This document shows positions 16,480 through 24,101 of a DNA stretch of 48,257 nucleotides, in pieces. Source of the DNA: UBA877 sp035506155 (lineage in GTDB: Bacteria; Chloroflexota; Anaerolineae; Anaerolineales; Villigracilaceae); NCBI GenBank assembly GCA_035506155.1, contig DATJPX010000007.1, forward strand, positions 1 through 48,257, read 5' to 3'. Under the pieces are notes generated by a model. That model worked only from the letters and a program-made list of their open reading frames with translations, was not told where the DNA came from and made no database searches. Both the position numbers and the translations under genes were made by a program. Position 1 is the stretch's first letter. Every line of letters starts with the position of its first letter.

Positions 16480-16485
16480 AGTATA
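16480..16485 (-). promoter_or_regulatory. Possible -10 box of the third modular lipoprotein gene
   Basis: TATACT lies 22 bases ahead of the ATG on the minus strand, upstream of GGAGAGGAGAAAGAGG. The -35 at 17-18 bases (TTGTGC) is poor. The rest of the 280-base gap between this gene and the deoR gene holds no open frame that I can support. Confidence 0.4.
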
Positions 16486-16690
16486 AAGAGCACCGTCATT
16501 GTCGCACAATTGCATCTCGAGGGCAATAGTACTCAAAGCGGTGTTCTGGCCCGGATGGCGATTGCGAATAACGCCCAAAATTTCAGGCACCCCATAAGTC
16601 AACTGCATCCCGGTCTTCGGGTGGAGAACCAATCCCTTCCCGGAATATGACATTCGTCACTTGCTACCGGTCATAAAAAATCATAGAATT

Positions 16691-16730
16691 TGATTGAAAA
16701 TGATTGATTATGATTGATATTGAACGAATT
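16691..16730 (+). promoter_or_regulatory. Four tandem 10-base repeats, candidate DeoR operator
   Basis: Four consecutive decamers, TGATTGAAAA, TGATTGATTA, TGATTGATAT and TGAACGAATT, start at 16691, 16701, 16711 and 16721. They run up to nine bases before the deoR ATG. Repeats in register with one DNA turn put every copy on the same face of the helix, as in several DeoR-family operator regions. Binding by the adjacent DeoR protein is inferred. Confidence 0.65.
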
Positions 16731-16738
16731 GGAATATC

Positions 16739-17515
16739 ATGGAAACTTCATTCATCTCCGGAACCGACCGCCAAAACCAGATCCTGCAATTGATCGAGAA
16801 CCAACAGCGCCTTTCGGTGGCCGACATCTGCGAGCAATTCGCGGTCAGCGAAGCCACCGCCCGGCGGGACCTGGAAGTGCTGGCAGGCCAGGGCAAGATC
16901 CAGCGTGTCCATGGTGGGGCCATCGCCCTGACCCAGGCCCCGCCCGAGCAGCCCATCCTGCAGCGCCAGGACGAGCAGGCGCAGGAAAAGGTCCGCATCG
17001 GACAGGCGGCCGCGGCCCTCGTCGGGGACGGCGAAACGGTCTTCCTCGGCTCGGGCACGACCGTCCTGGAGGCGGCCCGGGCCCTGCGCGATCGCCGCAA
17101 CCTGACTGTCATCACCAACTCCATGCCGGTCGTCAACGCCCTGGCCGGGACGGACGGCATGACCATCGTCTGCCTGGGCGGGATGTTGCGTGACAGCGAA
17201 CTCTCCTTTATCGGTCACATCACCGAGCAGGCCCTGGCGGAGGTGCGCGCCGACAAGGTCATCATCGGGACCCGCGCCATCAGCCTGGAGCATGGCCTGA
17301 CCCACGAGTATCTCCCCGAGACCATGACCGACCGGGCCATCCTGAAGTCCGGACGGGAGATCATCGTCGTTGCCGATCACACCAAATTCGGGCGGGCCGC
17401 CACCGTCCTGCTGGCGCCGCTGGAAAGAATCCAGACCATCGTGACGGACAAGGAAACGCCGCGGGATTTCCTGGACGCCGTCCTGGAACGCGGCATCCAG
17501 GTGGTCGTATCCTAG
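16739..17515 (+). CDS. DeoR-family sugar-catabolism repressor
   Basis: A 258-residue DeoR/GlpR/AgaR-type regulator. The N-terminal winged helix-turn-helix (residues 10-60; RQNQILQLIENQQRLSVADI, SEATARRDLEVL, VHGGA) is followed by a ribose-5-phosphate-isomerase-like sensor domain (GSGTTVLEAARAL; VITNSMPVVNAL; TRAISLEHGLTHE; VVADHTKFGR). These proteins usually bind a phosphorylated sugar that releases them from DNA. It is the first gene of an eleven-gene co-directional run and lies right after four tandem decamers that are its likely operator. By context the inducer would be a galactosamine- or tagatose-phosphate; AgaR is the closest functional model. GGAA four bases from the ATG is a weak ribosome site. 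Confidence 0.93.
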   Translation: METSFISGTDRQNQILQLIENQQRLSVADICEQFAVSEATARRDLEVLAGQGKIQRVHGGAIALTQAPPEQPILQRQDEQAQEKVRIGQAAAALVGDGETVFLGSGTTVLEAARALRDRRNLTVITNSMPVVNALAGTDGMTIVCLGGMLRDSELSFIGHITEQALAEVRADKVIIGTRAISLEHGLTHEYLPETMTDRAILKSGREIIVVADHTKFGRAATVLLAPLERIQTIVTDKETPRDFLDAVLERGIQVVVS

Positions 17516-17550
17516 GAGCGGCGGGCGCGCCGCCCTCGGCATGGTGAAAA

Positions 17551-18588
17551 ATGGAACTGGAGAATTTCCGCCCCCAATCCAAACTGGTCACCCGGGCCAC
17601 CCCGGTCGAGAGACCGCGCTTCCCGGCCTTCGATGCCCACAACCATCTGGGGGAGGACTTTGGCGGCGGCTGGGACCGGAAGCCCCTGCCCCAATTGCTC
17701 GACCTGCTCGACCAGGCCGGCGTCGTCCGCTACGTGGATCTGGACGGCGGTTGGGGCGAGCACCTGCTGAATGCCCATCTCGACCATTTCAAACAGCCCG
17801 CCCCGGAACGCTTCCTGGTCTTCGGCGGCGTGGATTGGTCCCAATGGAAGGAGAAGGGCAACGGCTTTCCCGAGTGGGCGGCCAGCCGGCTGCGGGTCCA
17901 GAAGGAACGCGGCGCCGAGGGCCTGAAAATCTGGAAGGGCCTCGGCTTGCATGTGAAAGACCAGAACGACACGCTGGTCGACGTGAACGACCCGCGTCTG
18001 GATCCGGTCTGGGAGACGGCTGGGGAGCTGGACTTGCCGGTCGTCATCCATGTGGCTGACCCGGTCGCCTTCTTCGACCCGGTCGACGAGACCAACGAAC
18101 GCTGGGAGGAGCTCGGCAACCACCCTGACTGGGCTTTCACCAGCCCGCCCTTCCCTCCCTTTCTGCACATCGTCGGCGGCCTGGCGAACTTGGTGATGCG
18201 CCACCCGCACACGACCTTCATCGGCGCCCATGTCGGCTGCTACGCCGAGGACCTGGCCTGGGTCGGCGCGCTGCTCGAGCGCTGCCCGAATTTCTTCGTC
18301 GACATCTCCGCCCGGATCGGCGAACTGGGTCGCCAGCCTTACACGGCCCGGCGCTTCTTCCTTCGATATCCCGATCGGATCCTGTTCGGCTCCGACATGG
18401 GTCCCGCCCCGGACGCCTACCGGATCATCTACCGCTTCCTGGAGACCGAGGACGAATACTTCAACTATAACGCCGCCCCGATCCCGATGCAGGGCCGCTG
18501 GTATGTCCATGGGCTGTACCTGCCGTACGAAGTGCTCGAGAAAGTCTATTTCCTCAACGCAGAACGCATCTTATGGAAACACGGATGA
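17551..18588 (+). CDS. Amidohydrolase-family metal-dependent hydrolase (amidohydro_2 type)
   Basis: A 345-residue TIM-barrel hydrolase. The metal motif is DAHNHLG (Asp28, His30, His32). Further candidate ligands appear in order: GLKIWKGLGL (Lys), VVIHVADP (His), GAHVGCY (His) and GSDMGP (Asp). The pattern fits amidohydrolase family 2 (PF04909), which includes sugar lactonases and decarboxylases, rather than NagA-type deacetylases. It sits between the regulator and agaS, 35 bases after deoR and six bases before agaS. By position it could deacetylate or otherwise prepare the imported sugar, but the family does not settle this. Upstream GGTGA is a weak ribosome site. Confidence 0.85.
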   Translation: MELENFRPQSKLVTRATPVERPRFPAFDAHNHLGEDFGGGWDRKPLPQLLDLLDQAGVVRYVDLDGGWGEHLLNAHLDHFKQPAPERFLVFGGVDWSQWKEKGNGFPEWAASRLRVQKERGAEGLKIWKGLGLHVKDQNDTLVDVNDPRLDPVWETAGELDLPVVIHVADPVAFFDPVDETNERWEELGNHPDWAFTSPPFPPFLHIVGGLANLVMRHPHTTFIGAHVGCYAEDLAWVGALLERCPNFFVDISARIGELGRQPYTARRFFLRYPDRILFGSDMGPAPDAYRIIYRFLETEDEYFNYNAAPIPMQGRWYVHGLYLPYEVLEKVYFLNAERILWKHG

Positions 18589-18597
18589 ACACAGATG
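18578..18597 (+). repeat. Tandem decamer at the amidohydrolase-agaS junction
   Basis: AACACGGATG followed directly by AACACAGATG. The repeat supplies the TGA stop of the amidohydrolase and the ATG start of agaS. It resembles the ACACGGATGAACACAGATG-type short repeats I know from intergenic DNA of several bacterial phyla; that recognition is from memory only. Confidence 0.55.
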
Positions 18598-19629
18598 AGC
18601 ATCGAAAAAGGTTTATACACCCGTCAGGAAATCCTCTCCCAACCCGAAGCCTGGGCGACGGCATTGGATGTGCTGGGTATGGAACGAAATTCCATCCAGA
18701 ATATCGATCCGGCCGGGCATTACGACCAGGTCATCTTTACCGGCTGCGGCTCGACCTATTACCTGGCGCTGGCGGCCGCCTCCCTGGCCCAGGAACTGAC
18801 CGGCCGGATCTGCCGGGCTTTCCCGGCCTCGGAACTCTGGCTGTATCCACCGTCGTCTTATGTTTCCGGGAAAACCTTGCTGGTGGCGGTCAGCCGCTCG
18901 GGCGAGACCACTGAAACCCTGCGGGCCTGCGAGGCTTTCCTGGCCGACCGGCGCGGCGACCTGCTGACGCTCTCCTGCTACGGCGAGATGCCGCTGGCGA
19001 AGCTGGGAAACTTCAACCTGATCTTTCCCTCCGGGCAGGAGCGATCCGTGGCACAGACGCGCGCCTTTTCCACGCTCTACCTGGCGACAACAGCCCTGGC
19101 CTGCCTGTGGGCCGGCCGCTCCGACCTGTTCGACTCGCTTGGCCGCCTCCCCCAAGCCGGGAAACGCTTGATGGAAAACCACACCTCCCTGGCTGCCGAG
19201 TTGGGCCGCGACCCATCCCTCGAGCGCTTTTACTGGCTGGGCTCCGGACCGCGCCAGGGGCTGGCCTGCGAGCTCAGCCTGAAAATGAAAGAGATGTCCC
19301 TGACCCACAGCGAACCGTTCCACTTCATGGAATTCCGCCACGGTCCCAAGTCGATGGTCACCCCGCAAGCCCTGGTCATCGGGCTGCGCTCGGCTGTCAA
19401 CGCCATGACTGAATCGGCGGTTCTCAAGGACATGAAAGCCCTCGGAAGCCGGGTCCTGGATGTTGCCGAAGATGGGTTCGACGTGCGCTTCGACTCGGGC
19501 GTGGACGAGGCCGTCCGCAATGTGCTCTACCTGCCGGTCGGCCAGTTGATCGCCTTCGAGCGCTCGCTTTCCAAAGGGTTGAATCCAGATCGCCCAACCA
19601 ATCTGGATACCGTTGTCAAACTTTCATAA
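18595..19629 (+). CDS. agaS: AgaS-like SIS-domain sugar isomerase/deaminase
   Basis: A 344-residue protein with two SIS (sugar isomerase) domains, in the GlmS C-terminal/AgaS family. The first SIS domain has the phosphosugar loop FTGCGSTYYLA and AVSRSGETTETL; the second has LGSGPRQGLACELSLKMKEM and the conserved HSEPFHFMEFRHGPKSM. AgaS enzymes deaminate and isomerise D-galactosamine-6-phosphate to D-tagatose-6-phosphate. The co-directional LacD-type aldolase and PfkB kinase downstream support that role over a glucosamine-specific one. There is no clear Shine-Dalgarno, and the start is six bases after the preceding stop, so coupling is likely. A plain GlmS-like function is unlikely because the glutaminase domain is missing. 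Confidence 0.85.
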   Translation: MSIEKGLYTRQEILSQPEAWATALDVLGMERNSIQNIDPAGHYDQVIFTGCGSTYYLALAAASLAQELTGRICRAFPASELWLYPPSSYVSGKTLLVAVSRSGETTETLRACEAFLADRRGDLLTLSCYGEMPLAKLGNFNLIFPSGQERSVAQTRAFSTLYLATTALACLWAGRSDLFDSLGRLPQAGKRLMENHTSLAAELGRDPSLERFYWLGSGPRQGLACELSLKMKEMSLTHSEPFHFMEFRHGPKSMVTPQALVIGLRSAVNAMTESAVLKDMKALGSRVLDVAEDGFDVRFDSGVDEAVRNVLYLPVGQLIAFERSLSKGLNPDRPTNLDTVVKLS

Positions 19630-19639
19630 GGAGGAAGGA

Positions 19640-20908
19640 ATGAAAAGGATCCTGTTTTCTCTCGTCATGGTTGCCATCCTGCTGCTGACCGCCTGCGGCG
19701 GAAAGCCAGCCGCCACCGGCGGGAAGACCCAGCTCAGCTTCATGATGTGGGGCGATCCCGCTGAATTGACGGTCTGGAAGCAGATCGTGGCCGACTACGA
19801 AGCCGCCAATCCGAACATCACCGTCAGCGTGGAGGTCTCCGACTGGGATTCGTACTGGACCAAGCTCAAGACCTTGCTGGCTGCCAACACCCCGCCGGAC
19901 ATGTTCGCCATCGACGCTCCGCTCTACCTGGACTATCAGAGCAAGGGCGTCCTGTTGAACCTGCAGCCTTACATCGACAAGAACCCTGGCATGCTGGACG
20001 GTCTCTATCCGCAGACCTTGCAGGCCTACCAGACCCCGCAGGGGTACTTCGGGCTGCCGCGGGATTTCCAGACCATCGTCCTGTTTTATAACAAGGCCAT
20101 GTTCGACAAGGCCGGCATGGCCTATCCGACCGCCGACTGGACCTGGGACGACCTGCGGGCGGCTGCCAAGAGGCTGACCATCGTCGGCAGCGATGGCAAG
20201 ACCACCCAGTATGGTTTCAGCTTCGACATGTGGGACATGGAGCCCGGCTACAGCGAGGCGATCTGGTCGTACGGCGGCGACATCATCAACGCCGATCACA
20301 CCAAGACCCTGCTCGGCGAACCTGCAGCGCGCCAGGCCTGGCAGCTGCTCTACGACATGACCTTCGTCGATAAATCCGTGCCGGATTCGAACACCTCCGG
20401 CCAGTATGGCGGCGACACCTTCCTGGCCGGCGTTACGGCCATGACCCCCATGGGACACTGGTCCGTTCCGGGTTATGCGGATGCCAACCTCAAGTTCGAC
20501 GTGGCGCCCATGCCCAAGGGTCCCGCCGGTCGCGTGACCAGCGTCAACAGCGCCGGCTTCGTGATTGCCAAGGGGACCAAGCATCCGGCGGAGGCGTTCT
20601 CGTTCCTCCAGTTCGTGCTCAGCACGGCCGGGCAGACCCGCCTGGCGGAGTTGGGTTTCGCCTGCCCGGTGCTCAAGTCGATCGCCGAAAGCCCGACGTT
20701 CCTGAACCAGAAGATCGCCATCAACCAACAGGTCTTCCTGGATGCACTCCAGTACGCCCACATGAAGCCGGTCTTCAAGGGCTACGATGAATGGGCCTCG
20801 GCCGTGGGCGACGGAATGGCCCCGGTCTGGCGCGGCGAGGCGGACCTGAACAAGACCCTCGATGAGATCGTGGCCGCGGCGGACGACGTCCTGGCCAAGA
20901 ACAAGTAG
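19640..20908 (+). CDS. Sugar ABC transporter substrate-binding lipoprotein
   Basis: A 422-residue family 1 extracellular solute-binding protein. It has a signal peptide with lipobox LLTAC (Cys19) and the typical early motif LSFMMWGDP. Mid-protein motifs are PPDMFAIDAPLY, YFGLPRDFQTIVLFYNKAMF and PTADWTWDDL, usual for MalE/UgpB-type oligosaccharide binders. The ATG at 19640 follows AAGGAGGAAGGA. It is the binding component for the two permeases that follow. No ATPase gene lies in this window, so a shared MsmK-like ATPase encoded elsewhere probably powers it. The 3' hairpin at 20922 may raise its level over the permeases. Confidence 0.95.
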   Translation: MKRILFSLVMVAILLLTACGGKPAATGGKTQLSFMMWGDPAELTVWKQIVADYEAANPNITVSVEVSDWDSYWTKLKTLLAANTPPDMFAIDAPLYLDYQSKGVLLNLQPYIDKNPGMLDGLYPQTLQAYQTPQGYFGLPRDFQTIVLFYNKAMFDKAGMAYPTADWTWDDLRAAAKRLTIVGSDGKTTQYGFSFDMWDMEPGYSEAIWSYGGDIINADHTKTLLGEPAARQAWQLLYDMTFVDKSVPDSNTSGQYGGDTFLAGVTAMTPMGHWSVPGYADANLKFDVAPMPKGPAGRVTSVNSAGFVIAKGTKHPAEAFSFLQFVLSTAGQTRLAELGFACPVLKSIAESPTFLNQKIAINQQVFLDALQYAHMKPVFKGYDEWASAVGDGMAPVWRGEADLNKTLDEIVAAADDVLAKNK

Positions 20909-20921
20909 CTTCTTCTCTTCC

Positions 20922-20953
20922 GTTGGGTGCAGGGGAATCCTCCTGCACCCAAC
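20922..20953 (+). other. Intercistronic hairpin between binding protein and permease genes
   Basis: A perfect 12-base-pair stem GTTGGGTGCAGG / CCTGCACCCAAC with an eight-base loop lies 13 bases after the binding-protein stop and 32 bases before the permease start. No T-run follows, so it is more likely an RNA-stabilising or attenuating element than a terminator. Confidence 0.7.
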
Positions 20954-20984
20954 TCGGCAATCATTCGTTTTATTTGGAGGCCTT

Positions 20985-21872
20985 ATGGAATTTGGCATCA
21001 AACCGCTCGGGCGGGAGCGCCTCTGGCTGTGGATCCTGCTGCTGCCGACGCTCTTCGGCCTGTTTTTCAGCGCCTTCGGCTCGCTCCTGGCGACGATCGC
21101 CCTGAGCTTCACGCACTGGGACCTGTTGACTGTCCCGGAGTGGGCCGGGTTGAGCAATTACGTCGCCCTGTTCACGGACGCCAAATTCCTGAAATCCCTG
21201 GCGAACACGGCCGAGTTCTCGGCCATGTACGTCCCAGGCGTGGTCATCATCTCCCTGCTGGTGGCCATTCTGCTGAACCGCAAAATCCGCGGCATTGGCA
21301 TCTTCCGGACGGCCTTTTACCTGCCGGCGGTGACCTCCGCGGTCGCCACCGCCCTGGTCTGGAACATGATCTACGGCAAGGATACCGGCATCCTGAATTA
21401 CGTTCTGAGCCTGGTTCACCTCCCGCCGGTCTGCTGGCTGTGCACGGACCACGCCATGGTCTCGGTGGTCGTCGTGAACATCTGGGGAGCGATCGGCGAG
21501 GGAATGATCATCTTCCTGGCTGGCCTGACCGCCATCCCGCGCGAATACTACGAGGCTGCCACTGTCGACGGGGCCAACGAGATGCACAAATTCTTCCGGA
21601 TCACCTTGCCGTTGATCACCCCAAGCATCTTCTTCCAGGTCCTGATGTCGACCATCAACGCCTTCCAGGCTTACGACTATATTTACATGCTGACCCGCCA
21701 GGGCCAGGGCGACAGCAACATTCCGGTGGTGGTCTTCTCGATCTACCGCAACGCCTGGAATTTCGGCAACTACGGCGGGGCCAGCGCCCAGGCTATCGAG
21801 CTGACTGTCATCGTGGCCGTGCTCATGCTGGTCTATTTCTGGCTGGAAAAACGCTTCGTGGTGTATGAATAG
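20985..21872 (+). CDS. Sugar ABC transporter permease (MalF/UgpA type)
   Basis: A 295-residue inner-membrane permease with six predicted helices. The EAA loop that docks the ATPase is visible as EYYEAATVDGANEMHKFFRITLP in the C-terminal half, quoted here as its key residues E-A-A and G. A cysteine-bearing periplasmic loop (PPVCWLCTDH) is unusual. The ATG at 20985 follows TTGGAGG at six bases; a longer frame reaching into the binding-protein gene is rejected. It pairs with the permease at 21890. Confidence 0.94.
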   Translation: MEFGIKPLGRERLWLWILLLPTLFGLFFSAFGSLLATIALSFTHWDLLTVPEWAGLSNYVALFTDAKFLKSLANTAEFSAMYVPGVVIISLLVAILLNRKIRGIGIFRTAFYLPAVTSAVATALVWNMIYGKDTGILNYVLSLVHLPPVCWLCTDHAMVSVVVVNIWGAIGEGMIIFLAGLTAIPREYYEAATVDGANEMHKFFRITLPLITPSIFFQVLMSTINAFQAYDYIYMLTRQGQGDSNIPVVVFSIYRNAWNFGNYGGASAQAIELTVIVAVLMLVYFWLEKRFVVYE

Positions 21873-21889
21873 ACCGACCGGAGGATGAT

Positions 21890-22720
21890 ATGAAACAAAA
21901 ACACGTGCTCGATCTCGTAACCTACCTCCTGTTGATCGCCGGCGCCATCCTGATGGTGATCCCGTTCTTCTGGATGATCTCGACTTCCTTCAAGCTTCCG
22001 GCCGACCAGTTCACCAAGACGCTCATCCCGAATCCCTTCACCCTGAACAACTACCGGGAGCTGTTTGCAGTCGACTTGGATTTCCGGCTGCTGTTCATGA
22101 ACAGCTTTTTCATCTCAGCCATGATCACTGTTGGCCAACTGGTGACCTGCTCGATGGGCGCCTTCTGCTTTGCGGTGGTCAAGTTCAAGGGCCGCGAGTT
22201 GCTCTTCACTGCGCTCCTGGCGACCATGCTGATCCCCTTCCACGTGACCTTGATCCCGAACTTCGTCATCTTCAGCTGGCTTAAATTAATTGGGACGAGT
22301 GTGCCGCTCTGGCTGCCGGCCTTCTGGGGCGGGGCCTTCGGCACCTTCCTGATCCGCCAGTATTTCCTGACCATCCCGCGCGATCTGGTGGATGCGGCCC
22401 GCGTGGACGGCGCCACCCTCCCGGACATCTTCTGGCGCATCTACATGCCAATGGCCAAACCGGCCCTGGCCGCCCTGGGCATCTTCACCTTCCAGGGTGC
22501 CTGGAACGACCTGCTGCATCCGCTGATCTACATGCCGGCGGCCCCTAACACCACCCTTACCGTCGGCCTGGCCTTCTTCCAGCAGCAGATGTCCCACGGC
22601 GGGAAGTTCACCGTCCTGATGTCGGGCGCTTTCATCAGCATCCTGCCGCTGCTGCTGGTCTTCTTCCTGGCTCAGAAACAGTTCATCGAAGGCGTGGCCC
22701 TGAGCGGCGTGAAACGCTAA
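21890..22720 (+). CDS. Sugar ABC transporter permease (MalG/UgpE type)
   Basis: A 276-residue six-helix permease. The N-terminal motif LMVIPFFWMISTSFK and the EAA-loop DLVDAARVDGATLPDIFWRI are standard for the MalG group; here the first E of EAA is replaced by D. GGAGGATGAT precedes the ATG, 17 bases after the stop of the first permease. The two would form the transmembrane channel of the importer. Confidence 0.95.
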   Translation: MKQKHVLDLVTYLLLIAGAILMVIPFFWMISTSFKLPADQFTKTLIPNPFTLNNYRELFAVDLDFRLLFMNSFFISAMITVGQLVTCSMGAFCFAVVKFKGRELLFTALLATMLIPFHVTLIPNFVIFSWLKLIGTSVPLWLPAFWGGAFGTFLIRQYFLTIPRDLVDAARVDGATLPDIFWRIYMPMAKPALAALGIFTFQGAWNDLLHPLIYMPAAPNTTLTVGLAFFQQQMSHGGKFTVLMSGAFISILPLLLVFFLAQKQFIEGVALSGVKR

Positions 22721-22738
22721 AACTAAAAAGGAGTTCCC

Positions 22739-24070
22739 ATGACCAAAATCGCATTCATCGGCGCCGGCAGCCTGGGCTTCACCGCCGGCCTCGTCCGGGA
22801 TGTGCTGACCTTCCCCCTGTTGGAGGATGCAGACATCGCCCTGATGGACATCGACGCCGAGCGCCTGGATTTCGCCCACAAGACCGTTGTGAAGCTCATC
22901 GAGGCCGGGAAATATCCCGCCAAAGTGACCGCCACCCTCGACCGGGTCGAAGCGCTCAAGGACGCCGACGTCGTCCTGACCACCATCCTGACCGGAACCA
23001 CGGACACCTGGAAATACGACATCGAGATCCCCAAGAAATATGGCGTGGATACCAACGTCGGCGATACGCGCGGCCCTTCGGGCATCTTCCGCTTCCTGCG
23101 CACCCTCCCGCCGATGATGGATATCCTGCATGACATGGAGAAATACTGCCCGGACGCCGTCCTGCTCAACTACACCAATCCAATGGCCATGCTGTGCGGC
23201 GCCCTCCAGCGCCAGACCCATATCCCGGTGACCGGACTCTGCCACTCGGTCCAGGGGACGGCCATGATGCTGGCGGCCTGGATCGGGGCGGCCTGGCCGG
23301 AAGTCGACTACCTGTGCGCCGGAATCAACCATCAGGCCTGGTATCTCAAGTATGAGGTCAACGGCCAGGACGCCTATCCCCAGATCCACAAGGCCATCAC
23401 CGAAAATCCGGATACCTACAATGAGGAACAGGTCCGCAACGAGATGTACCTGGCGTTGGGCTACTACGTGACCGAGTCGAGCGGACATAACTCCGAGTAC
23501 AACTGGTGGTTCCGCAAGCGCCCCGACCTGATCGAGAAATACTGCATTCACGGTACGGGATGGAACCCGGGCGAGTATGCCTACATCCTGAAGGAATACC
23601 AGAAAACCGAGGCGACCTGGAAGGACGGTGTGCGGGTCGAGCTGGCCAAGGAAGTCACCCGCGGCGATCTGGCGCGGGGCCTGGAATATGCCGCCTACAT
23701 CATCAATGCCCTCAAGGGCGGCGAGCCCTTCAAGTTCAACGGCAATGTCCCCAACACCGGCCTGGTGACCAACCTGCCGCAGGGCGCCTGCGTCGAGGTG
23801 CCGACCTACGTGGACAAGGCCGGCTTCCATCCGCTGTACGTCGGGGCGCTGCCGCCCGAGTGCGCCTTACTCACGGGGCTGTCGAGCGGGATCGAAGAGA
23901 TGGCGATTACCGCTGCCCTGACCGGCGACCCGACCATGATCTACCGGGCTATCTGCCACGACCCGTTGACGGCCGCGGTGCTTTCTCTGGCTGAGATCAG
24001 GGAGATGGTCAACGAGATGTTCGCCCAGAACGCGGCTTACCTGCCGCAGTTCAAGGTCCACAAGGTGTAG
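22739..24070 (+). CDS. melA: GH4 alpha-galactosidase (MelA type)
   Basis: A 443-residue NAD- and Mn-dependent glycosidase of GH family 4. The NAD-binding start is KIAFIGAGSLGFT. Family motifs follow: VGDTRGPSGIFRFLRT, NYTNPMAM, LCHSVQGT (Mn-ligand Cys168) and GINHQAW (Mn-ligand His198). The length matches E. coli MelA (about 450). Cytoplasmic, so it would cleave imported oligosaccharides. Within GH4, members act on galactosides, glucosides, phospho-sugars or galacturonides; the MelA assignment rests on GDTRGPSG and CHSVQ. By context it could act on alpha-linked galacto- or galactosamino-oligosaccharides made by the GH114 enzyme. AAGGAG precedes the ATG. Its stop lies in the palindrome at 24067. 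Confidence 0.88.
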   Translation: MTKIAFIGAGSLGFTAGLVRDVLTFPLLEDADIALMDIDAERLDFAHKTVVKLIEAGKYPAKVTATLDRVEALKDADVVLTTILTGTTDTWKYDIEIPKKYGVDTNVGDTRGPSGIFRFLRTLPPMMDILHDMEKYCPDAVLLNYTNPMAMLCGALQRQTHIPVTGLCHSVQGTAMMLAAWIGAAWPEVDYLCAGINHQAWYLKYEVNGQDAYPQIHKAITENPDTYNEEQVRNEMYLALGYYVTESSGHNSEYNWWFRKRPDLIEKYCIHGTGWNPGEYAYILKEYQKTEATWKDGVRVELAKEVTRGDLARGLEYAAYIINALKGGEPFKFNGNVPNTGLVTNLPQGACVEVPTYVDKAGFHPLYVGALPPECALLTGLSSGIEEMAITAALTGDPTMIYRAICHDPLTAAVLSLAEIREMVNEMFAQNAAYLPQFKVHKV

Positions 24071-24093
24071 GGCAAGATACTATCTTGCCCTAC
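24067..24093. repeat. Dispersed palindrome with GTA-GGGC ends, copy 1
   Basis: A perfect inverted repeat of 13-base arms, GTAGGGCAAGATA and TATCTTGCCCTAC, around one base. It covers the melA TAG stop and ends eight bases before the GH114 start. It shares its ends (GTAGGGC ... GCCCTAC) with copies at 32306 and 44666 but not its core. REP-like element or intercistronic hairpin. Confidence 0.7.
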
Positions 24094-24101
24094 GAAGCGG
24101 T

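Noticed and set aside
19616..21157. A 513-codon open frame on the minus strand opposite the ABC binding-protein gene
   Set aside because: Antisense to a clear solute-binding protein; its composition is rich in Arg, Gly, Val and His without recognisable motifs. Shadow frame.
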